Below, in pieces: positions 33,361 to 42,006 of a stretch of 64,000 nucleotides of DNA. Below the pieces are notes generated by a model. That model was not told the origin of the DNA, did no database searches, and saw only the letters and a program-made list of their open reading frames with translations. The DNA is from Halogeometricum pallidum JCM 14848 (GTDB lineage Archaea; Halobacteriota; Halobacteria; Halobacteriales; Haloferacaceae): assembly GCF_000337095.1 (NCBI RefSeq), contig NZ_AOIV01000045.1, forward strand, positions 187,378 to 251,377, given 5' to 3'. The translations under genes and the position numbers were made by a program. How positions within the stretch are numbered: position 1 is the stretch's first letter; every line of letters starts with the position of its first letter.

Positions 33361-33840
33361 TCAGGCGCGGGCGGACTCGGCGGCCGCCGCGACCGCTTCG
33401 TAATCGGGTTCGGCGCCCGGGTCGTCGCTGACCCACTTGTACGTCACCTCGCCGTCGGCGTCGACGACGAACACCGCGCGCTTCGCGACGTTCCGGACGC
33501 CGGCGTCCGAGAAGTCCATCGCCACGTCGTACTCGTGGACGAGTTCGCGGTTGGTGTCGCTCAGGAGAGGGAAGTTGAGGTCGTTCTGCCGCCGGAACTC
33601 GTTGAGGGTGAACGGAGTGTCGATGCTGACACCGTACACCGTCGCGTCCACGTCCTCGAACTGGGCCATGCGGTCGCGGAACGTGCGCATCTCGGTCGTA
33701 CACGTGCTCGTGAACGCGGCGGGGAAGAAAGCGAGTACGAGCGGTGCGTCGTCGAGGTGCTCAGAGAGGGAGAACGTCCCGACGTCGCCGTTCGCGACCG
33801 GGACGGTGAAGTCGGGGGCGTCGTCGCCGAGGTCGACCAT
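33361..33840 (-). CDS. Peroxiredoxin (AhpC/TSA, Bcp/AhpE-like)
   Basis: The 159-residue thioredoxin-fold protein has the peroxidatic Cys47 in FFPAAFTSTCTTEM (family PxxxTxxC). Later residues are VYGVSIDTPFTLNEFRRQN and a conserved Arg in GVRNVAKRAVFVVD. No second Cys is seen at the usual resolving position, so it is probably 1-Cys or uses an external thiol. It reduces peroxides in the cytoplasm. Monocistronic by spacing. Confidence 0.92.
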   Translation of the reverse strand: MVDLGDDAPDFTVPVANGDVGTFSLSEHLDDAPLVLAFFPAAFTSTCTTEMRTFRDRMAQFEDVDATVYGVSIDTPFTLNEFRRQNDLNFPLLSDTNRELVHEYDVAMDFSDAGVRNVAKRAVFVVDADGEVTYKWVSDDPGAEPDYEAVAAAAESARA

Positions 33841-33879
33841 ACGAACGGTCTCGCCGGCGCGTCAGTTCAAGGTTGTCGT

Positions 33880-34269
33880 TTAGTTCGCGTTCGCCTTGCG
33901 TTCGCGCATCGTGACGGCGAAGGCGATGGCGGCGCCGAGGAAGGAGGCGTTGCGGAGGAACGCGTCGAACTCTTCGTCGCGTTCGTCGCCCTCCATGTTC
34001 CAGAAGTCGTGCATCTGCGGCGTCACGCCGAGGAGGAAGGTGGCGATACCGACGATGCCCAGGAGCGGCGCGAGTCCGAGAGCGAGGAGGATGCCGCCGG
34101 CGAACAGCAGGAAACTCGCGGCCGGAACGAGGACGTTCGCGAACGGGACGCCGACGCTGTCTGCGTAGGCGACCATATCGTCGGTGCTCGCGAGGTTGTC
34201 GTAGCCGTCGCGGGCGAACTTCGCCCCGAAGGCGATTCGTGCGAAGATGAACAGGAGACGGTTGAGCAT
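33880..34269 (-). CDS. DoxX-family membrane protein
   Basis: The 129-residue protein has about four TM helices and the DoxX pattern: RIAFGAKFARDGYDNLA at the first loop, FANVLVPAASFLLFAGGILLALGL, GIATFLLGVTPQMHDFW. DoxX proteins are linked to quinol oxidases or redox stress; the exact role is unknown. It lies 39 bp upstream of the peroxiredoxin gene in the same direction, so a joint oxidative-stress role is possible (inference). Confidence 0.82.
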   Translation of the reverse strand: MLNRLLFIFARIAFGAKFARDGYDNLASTDDMVAYADSVGVPFANVLVPAASFLLFAGGILLALGLAPLLGIVGIATFLLGVTPQMHDFWNMEGDERDEEFDAFLRNASFLGAAIAFAVTMRERKANAN

Positions 34270-34504
34270 GCGGTCGTACGAAGGGTCGGACGAAGATAAA
34301 CTCTGGCGGCCCCGGCGAGACGCACCCGATTTCGAAATCCGGTGTCGAGCGGCGAACGACGGGTCCCGGTTCGTTCTCCTGGTCCGACGTGTGCGGCGAC
34401 CGCTACGGGCGTCGGAGGTGAGGTGCGACCCTCGAACCCCCCGGTTGCGGCGGTTTGCGACCCTCGGCGGACGCGCTGGGAGCAAACCCTGAAATGCAAA
34501 AAGC

Positions 34505-34510
34505 CTATAG
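34505..34510 (+). promoter_or_regulatory. TATA box of tatA
   Basis: CTATAG lies 28-33 bp before ATG 34538, preceded by an A-rich stretch (possible BRE). The rest of the 268-bp spacer after doxX shows no gene. Confidence 0.5.
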
Positions 34511-34537
34511 TCGCGAGTAGGTTAAGCCCAGGTAGCG

Positions 34538-34822
34538 ATGTTCCAGAATTTCCCCCTATTCCCGGGGATTCCAGGTGGGCCGGAGCTCCTCATCGTCCTG
34601 CTCGTCCTCGTGTTGCTGTTCGGGGCGAACAAGATTCCGAAGCTCGCTCGATCCACGGGTCAGGCCATGGGCGAGTTCCAGCGCGGACGCAACGAAATCG
34701 AAGAAGAGCTCAAGCAGATGGAGAACACGGACGACGACGAAGAAGACGACGAGGCGACGACGGCGTCCACGGAAGCGGCCACGGAAACGACGTCGACTTC
34801 GACGTCCTCGGACTCCAACTGA
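34538..34822 (+). CDS. tatA: Twin-arginine translocase subunit TatA
   Basis: The 94-residue protein has a short N-terminal segment, one TM helix (about 16-30, ELLIVLLVLVLLFGANKIP), the FGANKIPKLARSTGQAMGEF hinge and amphipathic helix that define TatA/E, and an acidic Thr/Ser tail. Haloarchaea export many folded proteins by Tat; several such substrates lie in this window (GDPD, beta-helix protein, halocyanin). No tatC is adjacent. Confidence 0.93.
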   Translation: MFQNFPLFPGIPGGPELLIVLLVLVLLFGANKIPKLARSTGQAMGEFQRGRNEIEEELKQMENTDDDEEDDEATTASTEAATETTSTSTSSDSN

Positions 34823-34893
34823 ACACGTCTTCTCGCTCCGGCTTTTCTCTGCGAAACATATCTCCTTTAGTAGTTGCTCTCGTAGCCCCGATG

Positions 34894-34967
34894 GGGCGTG
34901 TGGCCTAGCGGATCAGGGCGAGGGGTTCCTAACCCCTCGATCGCGGGTTCGAATCCCGCCACGCCCG
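34894..34967 (+). tRNA. tRNA-Arg (anticodon CCT)
   Basis: The sequence folds as a full cloverleaf: acceptor GGGCGTG/CACGCCC, D-arm GGCC...GGAT, anticodon stem GAGGGG/CCCCTC with loop TTCCTAA (anticodon CCT at 34928-34930), T-arm GCGGGTTCGAATCCCGC, discriminator G at 34967. CCA is not encoded. It reads AGG. The upstream CCTTTAGTAG (near 34863) is a likely TATA box. Confidence 0.95.
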
Positions 34968-34998
34968 TTATCGGGTCGAGCGAAGCGAGACCGATAAC
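34967..34998 (+). repeat. Hairpin at the tRNA-Arg 3' end
   Basis: GTTATCGG (34967-34974) is complementary to CCGATAAC (34991-34998) around a GAGCGAAGCGAGA core. It directly follows the tRNA and may form the trailer or a termination structure; similar GCGAAGCG cores recur near both tRNAs. Confidence 0.5.
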
Positions 34999-35058
34999 GG
35001 ACAGTGCGGGGTTCGAATCAGGAAGGTCGCGCGCAGCGAAGCGAGCACGTCCGACCGT

Positions 35059-35080
35059 GGTTCGAATCCCGCCACGCCCG
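35059..35080 (+). repeat. Exact copy of the tRNA-Arg 3' end (22 bp)
   Basis: The T-loop and acceptor part of tRNA-Arg (34946-34967) is repeated exactly here, 113 bp downstream. A weaker T-arm copy (GGGTTCGAATC) is at 35009-35019. Such copies usually mark integrase attachment sites. Confidence 0.7.
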
Positions 35081-35140
35081 CTTCGCTCACTTCGTTCGCT
35101 CGCGAGCGTGGCGTACTCCCACTCGCTGCGTTCGGGGGAG

Positions 35141-35154
35141 TCCCGCCACGCCCG
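35141..35154 (+). repeat. Further 14-bp copy of the tRNA-Arg 3' end
   Basis: TCCCGCCACGCCCG repeats the last 14 bases of the tRNA. The stretch 34968-35516 has no gene; it holds these copies, GCGAAGCG/TTCGCT palindromic elements and then an AT-rich promoter zone. Confidence 0.6.
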
Positions 35155-35329
35155 CAGACTGCATCACACGTGTAACGGGCGACCGGGTCGCCCGTCTTCG
35201 TCCCACCGGCCGACCGGAGACCGGATGCGCGGCGAGACGAGGCTCCCAAAACGACAACCCGCGTCGAAACGTGTCGTTAATCCCGTGGCACGACGTCGAA
35301 GCGCGAACGAATCGTCTCCGATCGCCACC

Positions 35330-35480
35330 GTAAATTATCTTAATGGAGAATATCAACTTAGATAGACTTAGAGCGCTTCCAATCAGCCCTCAACAATCTT
35401 TTCACTAAAAAATATATAAAAATACCTTATTTGCGGTTGTATTTTGTAGAAATATCCCTAAATGAGGGCTTAAATCTCCA
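35330..35480. promoter_or_regulatory. AT-rich control region before the pilus operon
   Basis: About 150 bp with AT content far above the window's level, containing AAAATATATAAAAATACC (35406-35423) and CTTAAATCT (35469-35477). One of these is probably the TATA box for pilB at 35517; the second would give a leader of about 20 nt, the first one of about 70 nt. Confidence 0.5.
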
Positions 35481-35516
35481 GAAGTCTTTTTGACTGGGGA
35501 GACCGACGAGAGAACA

Positions 35517-38500
35517 ATGGCTACCGACGACGACGCGTCCCCGCCGGCCCGACGGGAGTCGGGCGGCGACGACGAGGACGTGTTGGAGGGGGAGGTCGGC
35601 GGCGACCGGGTGGCTCTCGACGGCGACGTCGCATCGGGGGATGCGACGGACCGGGAGTCGCAGGACGCATCGACTGACGAGTCCGAGGACGGGTCGAACG
35701 CGACCGTCGGCGAGTACTCGTGGGCGCACTTCCTCGACGAGTTCGGAGAGGAAGGCGACGCGGAAGCGCTCTACGGCGGGCGCGACCCGCGGGCGCCGCG
35801 CGCCGATTCGCGCTGGGACGACGGCGACGGGCCGTCCGCGCCGACCCGCCCGACGCGCGAGGACTGGCGGGAAGTCGATTTGGACCCCACCGAGGAGCGG
35901 TATCTCGGACATCACCCGGTCGACACTGAAGACGAGATTCGAGCGGCGGCGGGCGAAGCCGCCCGAATCCAAGCGGAATTCGAGGCATTCTGCGACCCCG
36001 AGACGACGCCCGTGGTCAAGGACGTCTGGATGTGGGAGCACTACAAGCGCGAGTACTACTACGAGGACGACGGTTCGAGCCCCCGGGACGACGAGGGGGA
36101 GACAGAGGAATTCGACGCCGCAGGGGCGCTGGGGTTCGACCCCGACGCGATAGAGAACGCCCTCGCGCGCGGCGCTCAACGCGCCGAGGAGTTGGACGAA
36201 GTCGTCGACGAACGCACCGTCGACGTGAACGAGGAGTTGGACGAGGACGCCTTCTTCTCGGACGACCGCGGTCTGACGACCGCGACGAACCGCTACGACC
36301 TGGAGAAGGCGGTGCCGATGGAGAAGAAGACGCACTTCCGCGAGGTGGAGCGCTACTGGGTGAACAAACCCCACTCGTTCGTCGTCATCTTCCGCTCGGC
36401 GAAAGAGAACGAGACGAAGTACTACGTCGTCGAACCCTACCAGAACGAAATCGAGGCGGACCTCACGGAGTTTCTGACCGGGAAGCTTCGCACCGCCATC
36501 AAGTACGACGACGAGAGTACCATCGGCACGGGCGACGGCACCCGACGCCGCGTCATCGAACAGCAGTCGCTCGAACTGCTCGAACGCTACGACCTGTACG
36601 ACCCCGGCCCGGACGGCTACTCCGATTCGCTGTCGCTGCTCCCCGGGACGGATGACGACGACGTCGGCGAACCGGAGGGTCCGGGTGCGGTCGAGAGCCT
36701 CCTCGGACGCCTCGGCCTCGGCGGCGACGCCGCCGACGGTTCGGACGCCGGGACGGAAACGGCGGCCGCAGACGGGGGAACGGTCCCCGACGGACCGCGG
36801 GACGGAACGGTCGGAACGCTCGCCCGCCGTTTCGGACTGAACGAGTCGTCGCTCGGCGGCCGTATCGACGGCCTCTTCGCCAAACCGCCGCGGGTGCGGG
36901 CCGGCCTCGACGGCATCGCGGCGCGCCCCGAACCAGTAGTGCTCGCCGAGGACGCCGCGACGCTGACGGAGTATCAAGTCGAGAAACTGCTCTACTACCT
37001 CCGGCGGGACTTCATCGGCTACGAACGGATAGACGGCGTCAAACACGACATCAACGTCGAGGACATCTCCTGCGACGGCTACAACTCGCCGGTGTTCGTC
37101 TACCACTCCGACTACGAGCAGATCATCTCGAACGTCTTCCACGGGGAGACGGAACTGGACGACTTCGTCGTGAAACTCGCCCAGCGCTCCGGGAAGGGCA
37201 TCTCGAAGCGCCGCCCGCAGGTGGACGCGACGCTCCCCGACGGGTCGCGCGCGCAACTCACCCTCGGCCGCGAGGTGTCCGACCACGGGACGAACTACAC
37301 CATCCGGCAGTTCAAGGACGTGCCGTTCACGCCTATCGACCTGATAAACTGGAACACGTTCTCCTTGGAGGAGATGGCGTTCCTGTGGCTCTGCATCGAG
37401 AACCACAAGTCGCTCATCTTCGCGGGCGGGACGGCCTCCGGGAAGACCACCTCGCTGAACGCGGTGTCGCTTTTCATCCCCTCGAACACGAAAATCGTCT
37501 CCATCGAGGACACCCGCGAGGTGGAACTGCCGCAGCGAAACTGGATCGCCTCCGTCACCCGCCCGTCGTTCTCCGACGACGACAAGGGCGACGTGGACGA
37601 GTTCGACCTGCTGGAGGCCGCCCTCCGGCAGCGACCCGACTACATCGTCATGGGCGAGATCCGCGGCGAGGAGGGGCGGACGCTGTTTCAGGTGATGTCG
37701 ACCGGCCACACGACGTACACGACGTTCCACGCCGACAGCGTCGGCGAGGTGCTCAAGCGCTTTACGACCGAACCGATCAACGTCTCGAAGACGATGTTCA
37801 CCGCGCTCGATCTGGTGTCCATCCAGACTTCGACGCGCGTGCAGGGCAACAAGGTCCGGCGGAACAAGTCGCTGACCGAGATAAACCACTACGACGCCGA
37901 GAACGACGAGATAAACGTTCAGGACGTCTACCAGTGGCAGGCCGAGGACGACGAATATCTCCAGATGGGGTCGTCCAACACGTTAGAGGAGATACGGTTC
38001 GACCGCGGGTGGACCGAGGAGACCCTGAATCGCGAACTGTTCCTGCGGCGGGTCGTCCTCGCGTACCTCATCGACCGCGGTCTCAACACGTACACGCAGG
38101 TGGCCGCCACGCTCCAGGCGTTCATCAACGACCCCGACACCATCCTGACGCTGATGGCCGAGGACGAACTCGAACGCAGCCTCGAGGACCTCCGCGAGAT
38201 GGAGTCGGTGCAGATCAACGTCGACCCCGAGAAGGAGGAGATGGTCCCCCGACCGGACCCGCCCGAAGAGGTGCGTGACCTCTGCCGCGACATCCTCGAC
38301 CGCGCCGAGGCGGAACTGTTCGGGGACTACCGCGGGCAAGAGGCCGGCGAGGTGGCCGACGCCCTCCGGCACGTCGCCGACGAACCGGACGTGAGCGCGG
38401 GCTACGAGGACCACTCGGCGCTCGACGCCTTGGACGAAGCGACGCGGACCGACCCGGAGCTCGCAGAGGGCGGCGAGGACTCGCCGGAACTGGAGGGGGG

Positions 38501-38837
38501 TGACGAAGGCGACGCCGGGCCGAGCGAACTCGACGCCTCGGACGAGACGACGCCGGCGTTGGACGCGGGCGACGCGGTGGAAACGGACGCCGATGCCGAC
38601 TCCGACGCGACGGATACAGACGCGCGGGACGACGGCCCGCGGGACGGAGACGGTGCGGAGACGCGGTCCGAGGAACTCGACATCGACGACCTGTTCGGCG
38701 AGGACGTCTCCACCGAGTTAGAGGAGGACGGCTGGGGCTTCGGCGAGTTCGAGGACGCCGACCCGAAGGACGTCGCGGACGACGGGGGCGACGGAGACGA
38801 GGGGAACGGCGGCGCCGGCGACGAGGGAGCCGAGTAG
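35517..38837 (+). CDS. pilB: PilB-type secretion/pilus assembly ATPase with large acidic extensions
   Basis: The 1106-residue protein is about twice the usual size. Residues 1-75 are acidic and disordered; 75-330 hold a haloarchaeal N-terminal region (YSWAHFLDEF, VWMWEHYKREYYY, YWVNKPHSFVVIF); a linker of about 365-440 is low complexity; the ATPase core covers about 470-850 with Walker A GGTASGKT (637-644), Asp box IVSIEDTREVELPQ and Walker B YIVMGEIRGEE (709-719). The last 160 residues are an acidic D/E tail. It powers assembly of the pilins encoded downstream, with PilC as platform. ATG 35517 is taken; a TTG at 35490 would add nine residues. Confidence 0.9.
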   Translation: MATDDDASPPARRESGGDDEDVLEGEVGGDRVALDGDVASGDATDRESQDASTDESEDGSNATVGEYSWAHFLDEFGEEGDAEALYGGRDPRAPRADSRWDDGDGPSAPTRPTREDWREVDLDPTEERYLGHHPVDTEDEIRAAAGEAARIQAEFEAFCDPETTPVVKDVWMWEHYKREYYYEDDGSSPRDDEGETEEFDAAGALGFDPDAIENALARGAQRAEELDEVVDERTVDVNEELDEDAFFSDDRGLTTATNRYDLEKAVPMEKKTHFREVERYWVNKPHSFVVIFRSAKENETKYYVVEPYQNEIEADLTEFLTGKLRTAIKYDDESTIGTGDGTRRRVIEQQSLELLERYDLYDPGPDGYSDSLSLLPGTDDDDVGEPEGPGAVESLLGRLGLGGDAADGSDAGTETAAADGGTVPDGPRDGTVGTLARRFGLNESSLGGRIDGLFAKPPRVRAGLDGIAARPEPVVLAEDAATLTEYQVEKLLYYLRRDFIGYERIDGVKHDINVEDISCDGYNSPVFVYHSDYEQIISNVFHGETELDDFVVKLAQRSGKGISKRRPQVDATLPDGSRAQLTLGREVSDHGTNYTIRQFKDVPFTPIDLINWNTFSLEEMAFLWLCIENHKSLIFAGGTASGKTTSLNAVSLFIPSNTKIVSIEDTREVELPQRNWIASVTRPSFSDDDKGDVDEFDLLEAALRQRPDYIVMGEIRGEEGRTLFQVMSTGHTTYTTFHADSVGEVLKRFTTEPINVSKTMFTALDLVSIQTSTRVQGNKVRRNKSLTEINHYDAENDEINVQDVYQWQAEDDEYLQMGSSNTLEEIRFDRGWTEETLNRELFLRRVVLAYLIDRGLNTYTQVAATLQAFINDPDTILTLMAEDELERSLEDLREMESVQINVDPEKEEMVPRPDPPEEVRDLCRDILDRAEAELFGDYRGQEAGEVADALRHVADEPDVSAGYEDHSALDALDEATRTDPELAEGGEDSPELEGGDEGDAGPSELDASDETTPALDAGDAVETDADADSDATDTDARDDGPRDGDGAETRSEELDIDDLFGEDVSTELEEDGWGFGEFEDADPKDVADDGGDGDEGNGGAGDEGAE

Positions 38838-40889
38838 ATGAGCCTCGACTCACCCACCTCCGGGCCGGGGGGACTCGACCGGAGCACCGACGCCCTCGGC
38901 GACGCGTTCTACCCGCTGTTCCGCCTGCTGTTCGACGAGGACGGCGACTTCGTGAGCGACATCGGGCGAAAGCTCGAACAGGCGCGGATGCCGGCGACGG
39001 TGGAACTGTACCTCTCACACGCCCTCGCCATCGGCGTCCTCGTCGGCGGCGCGCTGTGGTTCCTCGGCTCGTTGCTCGGCTACGCGCTGTTCGCGTTCGG
39101 CGTCGTCTCGCCGGCGACGCTCAGCGTCGGTCTCCCGGCGTCCGACCCGGGGACGGCGGCGTTTCTGGAGTCGCTGAAGATGCCGTTCGCCGTGCTCGTC
39201 TCCGGAGTCGTCTTCGGGAGCCTCGGGTTCGGCGCGGGGTTCGGAACGCTCGTGGCGATTCCGTACTCGAAGGCCTCCACCCGGAAGCGCGAGATAAACA
39301 TGCTGCTGCCCGACGCCGTCTCGTTCATGTACGCCCTCTCCGTGGGCGGGCTGAACCAACTGGAGATTCTGGAGGCGATGGGCCGCGCGGAGGACACGTA
39401 CGGCGAAGTCGCCCGCGAGTTCCAGAGCATCGTCCAGGAGACGGAGTACTTCGGCACGGACTACCGCACCGCCATCCGCGAACAGGCGATAGTGTCGCCG
39501 TCGAGCGAACTCTCGCAGTTCCTCACCGACATGCTCTCCATCGTCAACTCCGGCGGCAACATGGAGCGCTTCCTCGACGACAAGAAGGACAAGCACATGC
39601 GGACGGCCAAGCAGGAACAGGAGATGACGCTGGAGACGCTGGAACTGTTCGGGGAGATGTACATGACGCTGTCGCTGTTTCCCCTGCTCCTCATCATCAT
39701 CCTCGTCATCATGAGCATGCTCGGACAGGCGCAGCAGTCGCTCCTATACGGGACGGTGTACGGGCTCATCCCGCTCACCGGCGTCGGCTTCCTCGTCCTC
39801 GTCTCGACGGTGAAACAGGACGAAACCGGCGACGGCTACCTCGACCCCTCGGGCGCCTCCGACCGCCTTCGGCAGGAGAACAAAGAGGGGCTGTTCCACA
39901 TGGGCCTCATCGAGAGCTTCGTCGGCGAACACACCCTCTTCGACCGCGTCCGCTCGCGCGAGGGGACGTACAAGACGAAGCAACTGCTCGAACGTCCCCA
40001 CCTGTTCTTCCGGGACAACCCGCTGTACACGCTGTTTCTCACCGTCCCCGCCGCCCTCGCCCTGCTCGGCACGGCCGTCGTCGGCGGGAGCGCGCCGCTG
40101 TCGTGGGAGGCGATGCTGGAGCGGCCCATCTGGGGCACGTTCGTCTGGTGGTACGTCCCCGTCTACACCGTCGGCATCCCGCTGGCGTTCTTCCACGGGT
40201 GGAACAACCGCACCCGACAGGCCGTCGTCGGAAAGCTCTCGGAGAACCTCCGAAAGCTCTCGAGCGCCAACGACACCGGCCAGACGCTGCTGGAATCGGT
40301 CAAGACCGTCTCGGACACCTCCTCCGGAAATCTCGCCGACGAGTTCGAGGTGCTGCACGCGAAGGTGAACTACGGGATGAGCCTCCGTTCGGCGCTCGTC
40401 GAGTTCAACAACAAGTACCACATTCCCCGCCTGGCGCGGACGGTGAAGCTCATCACGAAGGCCCAGGAGGCATCCAGTCAGATCACGGACGTGCTGACGA
40501 CGGCGGCGCAGGCCTCCGAGAACCAAGACGACATCGAACGCGAGCGGAAGTCGCGGACGATGATGCAGGTGGCCATCATCCTCATGACCTACGTCACGCT
40601 CTTGGCCGTGATGGCCATCCTGAAGACGCAGTTCCTCGACGTGATGGCCGAACTCACCTCGCAGACGAGTTCGAGCGGCGGGTCGGAGGCGGTCCAGGGC
40701 GGGCCGGACTTCGGCGGCGGCGTCGACACCGCCCTGCTCTCGCTGCTGTTCCTCCACGCGGTGACGCTGCAGGCGACGCTGTCGGGACTCATCAGCGGCT
40801 ACATCCGGAACGCGGACATCGTCTCGGGCGTCAAGTTCGTCGTGGTGCTCCAGACTCTCGCGCTCGCGGTGTGGATGGTGGTCGGATGA
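38838..40889 (+). CDS. pilC: PilC/TadC-type pilus platform membrane protein
   Basis: The 683-residue protein begins directly after the pilB stop codon. It has two T2SSF domains with the motif pattern of archaeal GspF proteins: domain 1 about 145-290 (MLLPDAVSFMYALSVGG, FLTDMLSIVNSGGNMERFL) and domain 2 about 450-610 (KLSSANDTGQTLLESVKTV, SLRSALVEFNNKY). Hydrophobic helices lie near 55-75, 110-140, 275-325, 390-440, 580-600 and 660-680. It anchors PilB and the growing filament. The ATGA overlap with the next gene shows tight coupling. Confidence 0.9.
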   Translation: MSLDSPTSGPGGLDRSTDALGDAFYPLFRLLFDEDGDFVSDIGRKLEQARMPATVELYLSHALAIGVLVGGALWFLGSLLGYALFAFGVVSPATLSVGLPASDPGTAAFLESLKMPFAVLVSGVVFGSLGFGAGFGTLVAIPYSKASTRKREINMLLPDAVSFMYALSVGGLNQLEILEAMGRAEDTYGEVAREFQSIVQETEYFGTDYRTAIREQAIVSPSSELSQFLTDMLSIVNSGGNMERFLDDKKDKHMRTAKQEQEMTLETLELFGEMYMTLSLFPLLLIIILVIMSMLGQAQQSLLYGTVYGLIPLTGVGFLVLVSTVKQDETGDGYLDPSGASDRLRQENKEGLFHMGLIESFVGEHTLFDRVRSREGTYKTKQLLERPHLFFRDNPLYTLFLTVPAALALLGTAVVGGSAPLSWEAMLERPIWGTFVWWYVPVYTVGIPLAFFHGWNNRTRQAVVGKLSENLRKLSSANDTGQTLLESVKTVSDTSSGNLADEFEVLHAKVNYGMSLRSALVEFNNKYHIPRLARTVKLITKAQEASSQITDVLTTAAQASENQDDIERERKSRTMMQVAIILMTYVTLLAVMAILKTQFLDVMAELTSQTSSSGGSEAVQGGPDFGGGVDTALLSLLFLHAVTLQATLSGLISGYIRNADIVSGVKFVVVLQTLALAVWMVVG

Positions 40890-41413
40890 GTCGAACGCGA
40901 CTTCGACCGTCCGCGGCCGACGACCGGGCGCAGACGACGATAGACTTCGTCGTCGGAATCAGCATCTTCCTCCTCGTCGTCGCGTTCGTCGTGCTGTTCG
41001 TCCCCGGCATCTTCGACCCCTTCGACGGGACGAGTCGGACGCAGGCGGCCGACCGGTTCGCGGCGACGCTGGCGAGCGACGCCCTCGGCGACCCCGCGAC
41101 GCCGGCCGCGCTGAACGCGACGTGCACGCGCGCGTTCTTCGAGCAGATGCGGACCGACGCGGACGCGACGGCCGACTGCGGCTTCGACGCCACCGCGGAC
41201 ACCGTGGCCGCGGCGCTCGGCACCGACCGCTTCGCGGTGAACGTCACCGTCTTCGACGGCGGGTCGGTCGCCGAACTCGCGGACCCCGAGAACGGCGGGT
41301 CGGTCGAACTCCGCGCCGGACCGCCGGTCCCGGACAACGAGGCCGTGGCGACGACGCGACGCGTCGTCCTCCTCGACGGCCGGACCCACCAACTGGCGGT
41401 GAGAGTATGGTGA
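40886..41413 (+). CDS. Prepilin-like protein 1 (class III-type signal; DUF7287-like)
   Basis: The 175-residue protein has a short charged N-terminus ending in DDRAQ, then TTIDFVVGISIFLLVVAFVVL, which fits the archaeal class III/prepilin pattern (Q-T-T-I-D-F then hydrophobic helix), cleaved by PibD-like peptidases. The exposed part carries two Cys (about residues 75 and 91) that could form a disulfide, and N-x-T sites. It overlaps pilC by 4 bp and the next gene by 7 bp. The DUF number is from memory. Confidence 0.78.
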   Translation: MSRTRLRPSAADDRAQTTIDFVVGISIFLLVVAFVVLFVPGIFDPFDGTSRTQAADRFAATLASDALGDPATPAALNATCTRAFFEQMRTDADATADCGFDATADTVAAALGTDRFAVNVTVFDGGSVAELADPENGGSVELRAGPPVPDNEAVATTRRVVLLDGRTHQLAVRVW

Positions 41414-42006
41414 CGCCCGACCGCGGACAGGCGCACACGCTCGAAGCCGTCGCCGCCAGCATCCTGCTCCTCTCCAGCGTCGCCTTCGCCCTCCAAGTGA
41501 CGGCGGTCACGCCGCTGACGGGGAGCACGTCGAACCAGCGCATCGAGGACCACCAGTCCGTCGTCGCCGAGGACGTCCTCGCCTCGCAGGCGGCCAACGG
41601 GACGCTGAAGGCGGGGCTGTTATACTGGAACGAGTCGGCCCGCCACTGGCACGGCGCGCCGTGGGACGGCTATCACGACGGCGCCCCCGAGAACACCTCG
41701 CTGGGGCGGACGCTGAACGACGCGCTCCTCGACCGGGGGGTCGCGTACAACCTGAACGTCTACTTCTGGCGCAACGACCAGCGCATCCGAGAGCAGGTGG
41801 TCTATCTCGGAGAACCGAGCGACCACGCCTCCGTCGCCACGTGGACCGTCACGCTGTACGACGACGACAGACTCAGCGACGCCGACGGCGACCCGACGGG
41901 GACGACGCTCGCCGACGCCGGCGAAGCGTACTTCGTGCCCGACGCGGACCCGAACGGGCCGGTCCGCGGCGTCGTCGTCGTGGAGGTGGTGACGTGGCGG
42001 ATGTGA
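41407..42006 (+). CDS. Prepilin-like protein 2 (DUF7288-like)
   Basis: The 199-residue protein starts MVTPDRGQAHTLEAVAASILLLSSVAF: a DRGQ charge cluster followed by a hydrophobic helix (about 12-32), again prepilin-like. The exposed domain has LLYWNESARHWHGAPWDGYHDG and YNLNVYFWRND. It ends with a WRM just at the 4-bp overlap to the next gene. It is probably a minor pilin or pseudopilin of the PilB-PilC system. Confidence 0.75.
   Translation: MVTPDRGQAHTLEAVAASILLLSSVAFALQVTAVTPLTGSTSNQRIEDHQSVVAEDVLASQAANGTLKAGLLYWNESARHWHGAPWDGYHDGAPENTSLGRTLNDALLDRGVAYNLNVYFWRNDQRIREQVVYLGEPSDHASVATWTVTLYDDDRLSDADGDPTGTTLADAGEAYFVPDADPNGPVRGVVVVEVVTWRM

Noticed and set aside
34898..35365. Plus-strand frame starting in tRNA-Arg
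   Set aside because: It consists of tRNA and repeat DNA; no protein features.
35490..35516. TTG start for PilB
   Set aside because: It adds nine non-conserved residues; ATG 35517 is nearer to the expected distance from a TATA-like CTTAAATCT.
41661..42002. Extension of prepilin-like protein 3 into the gene before
   Set aside because: Frame shadow; the DRGQ prepilin start at GTG 42003 with a 4-bp overlap is clear.
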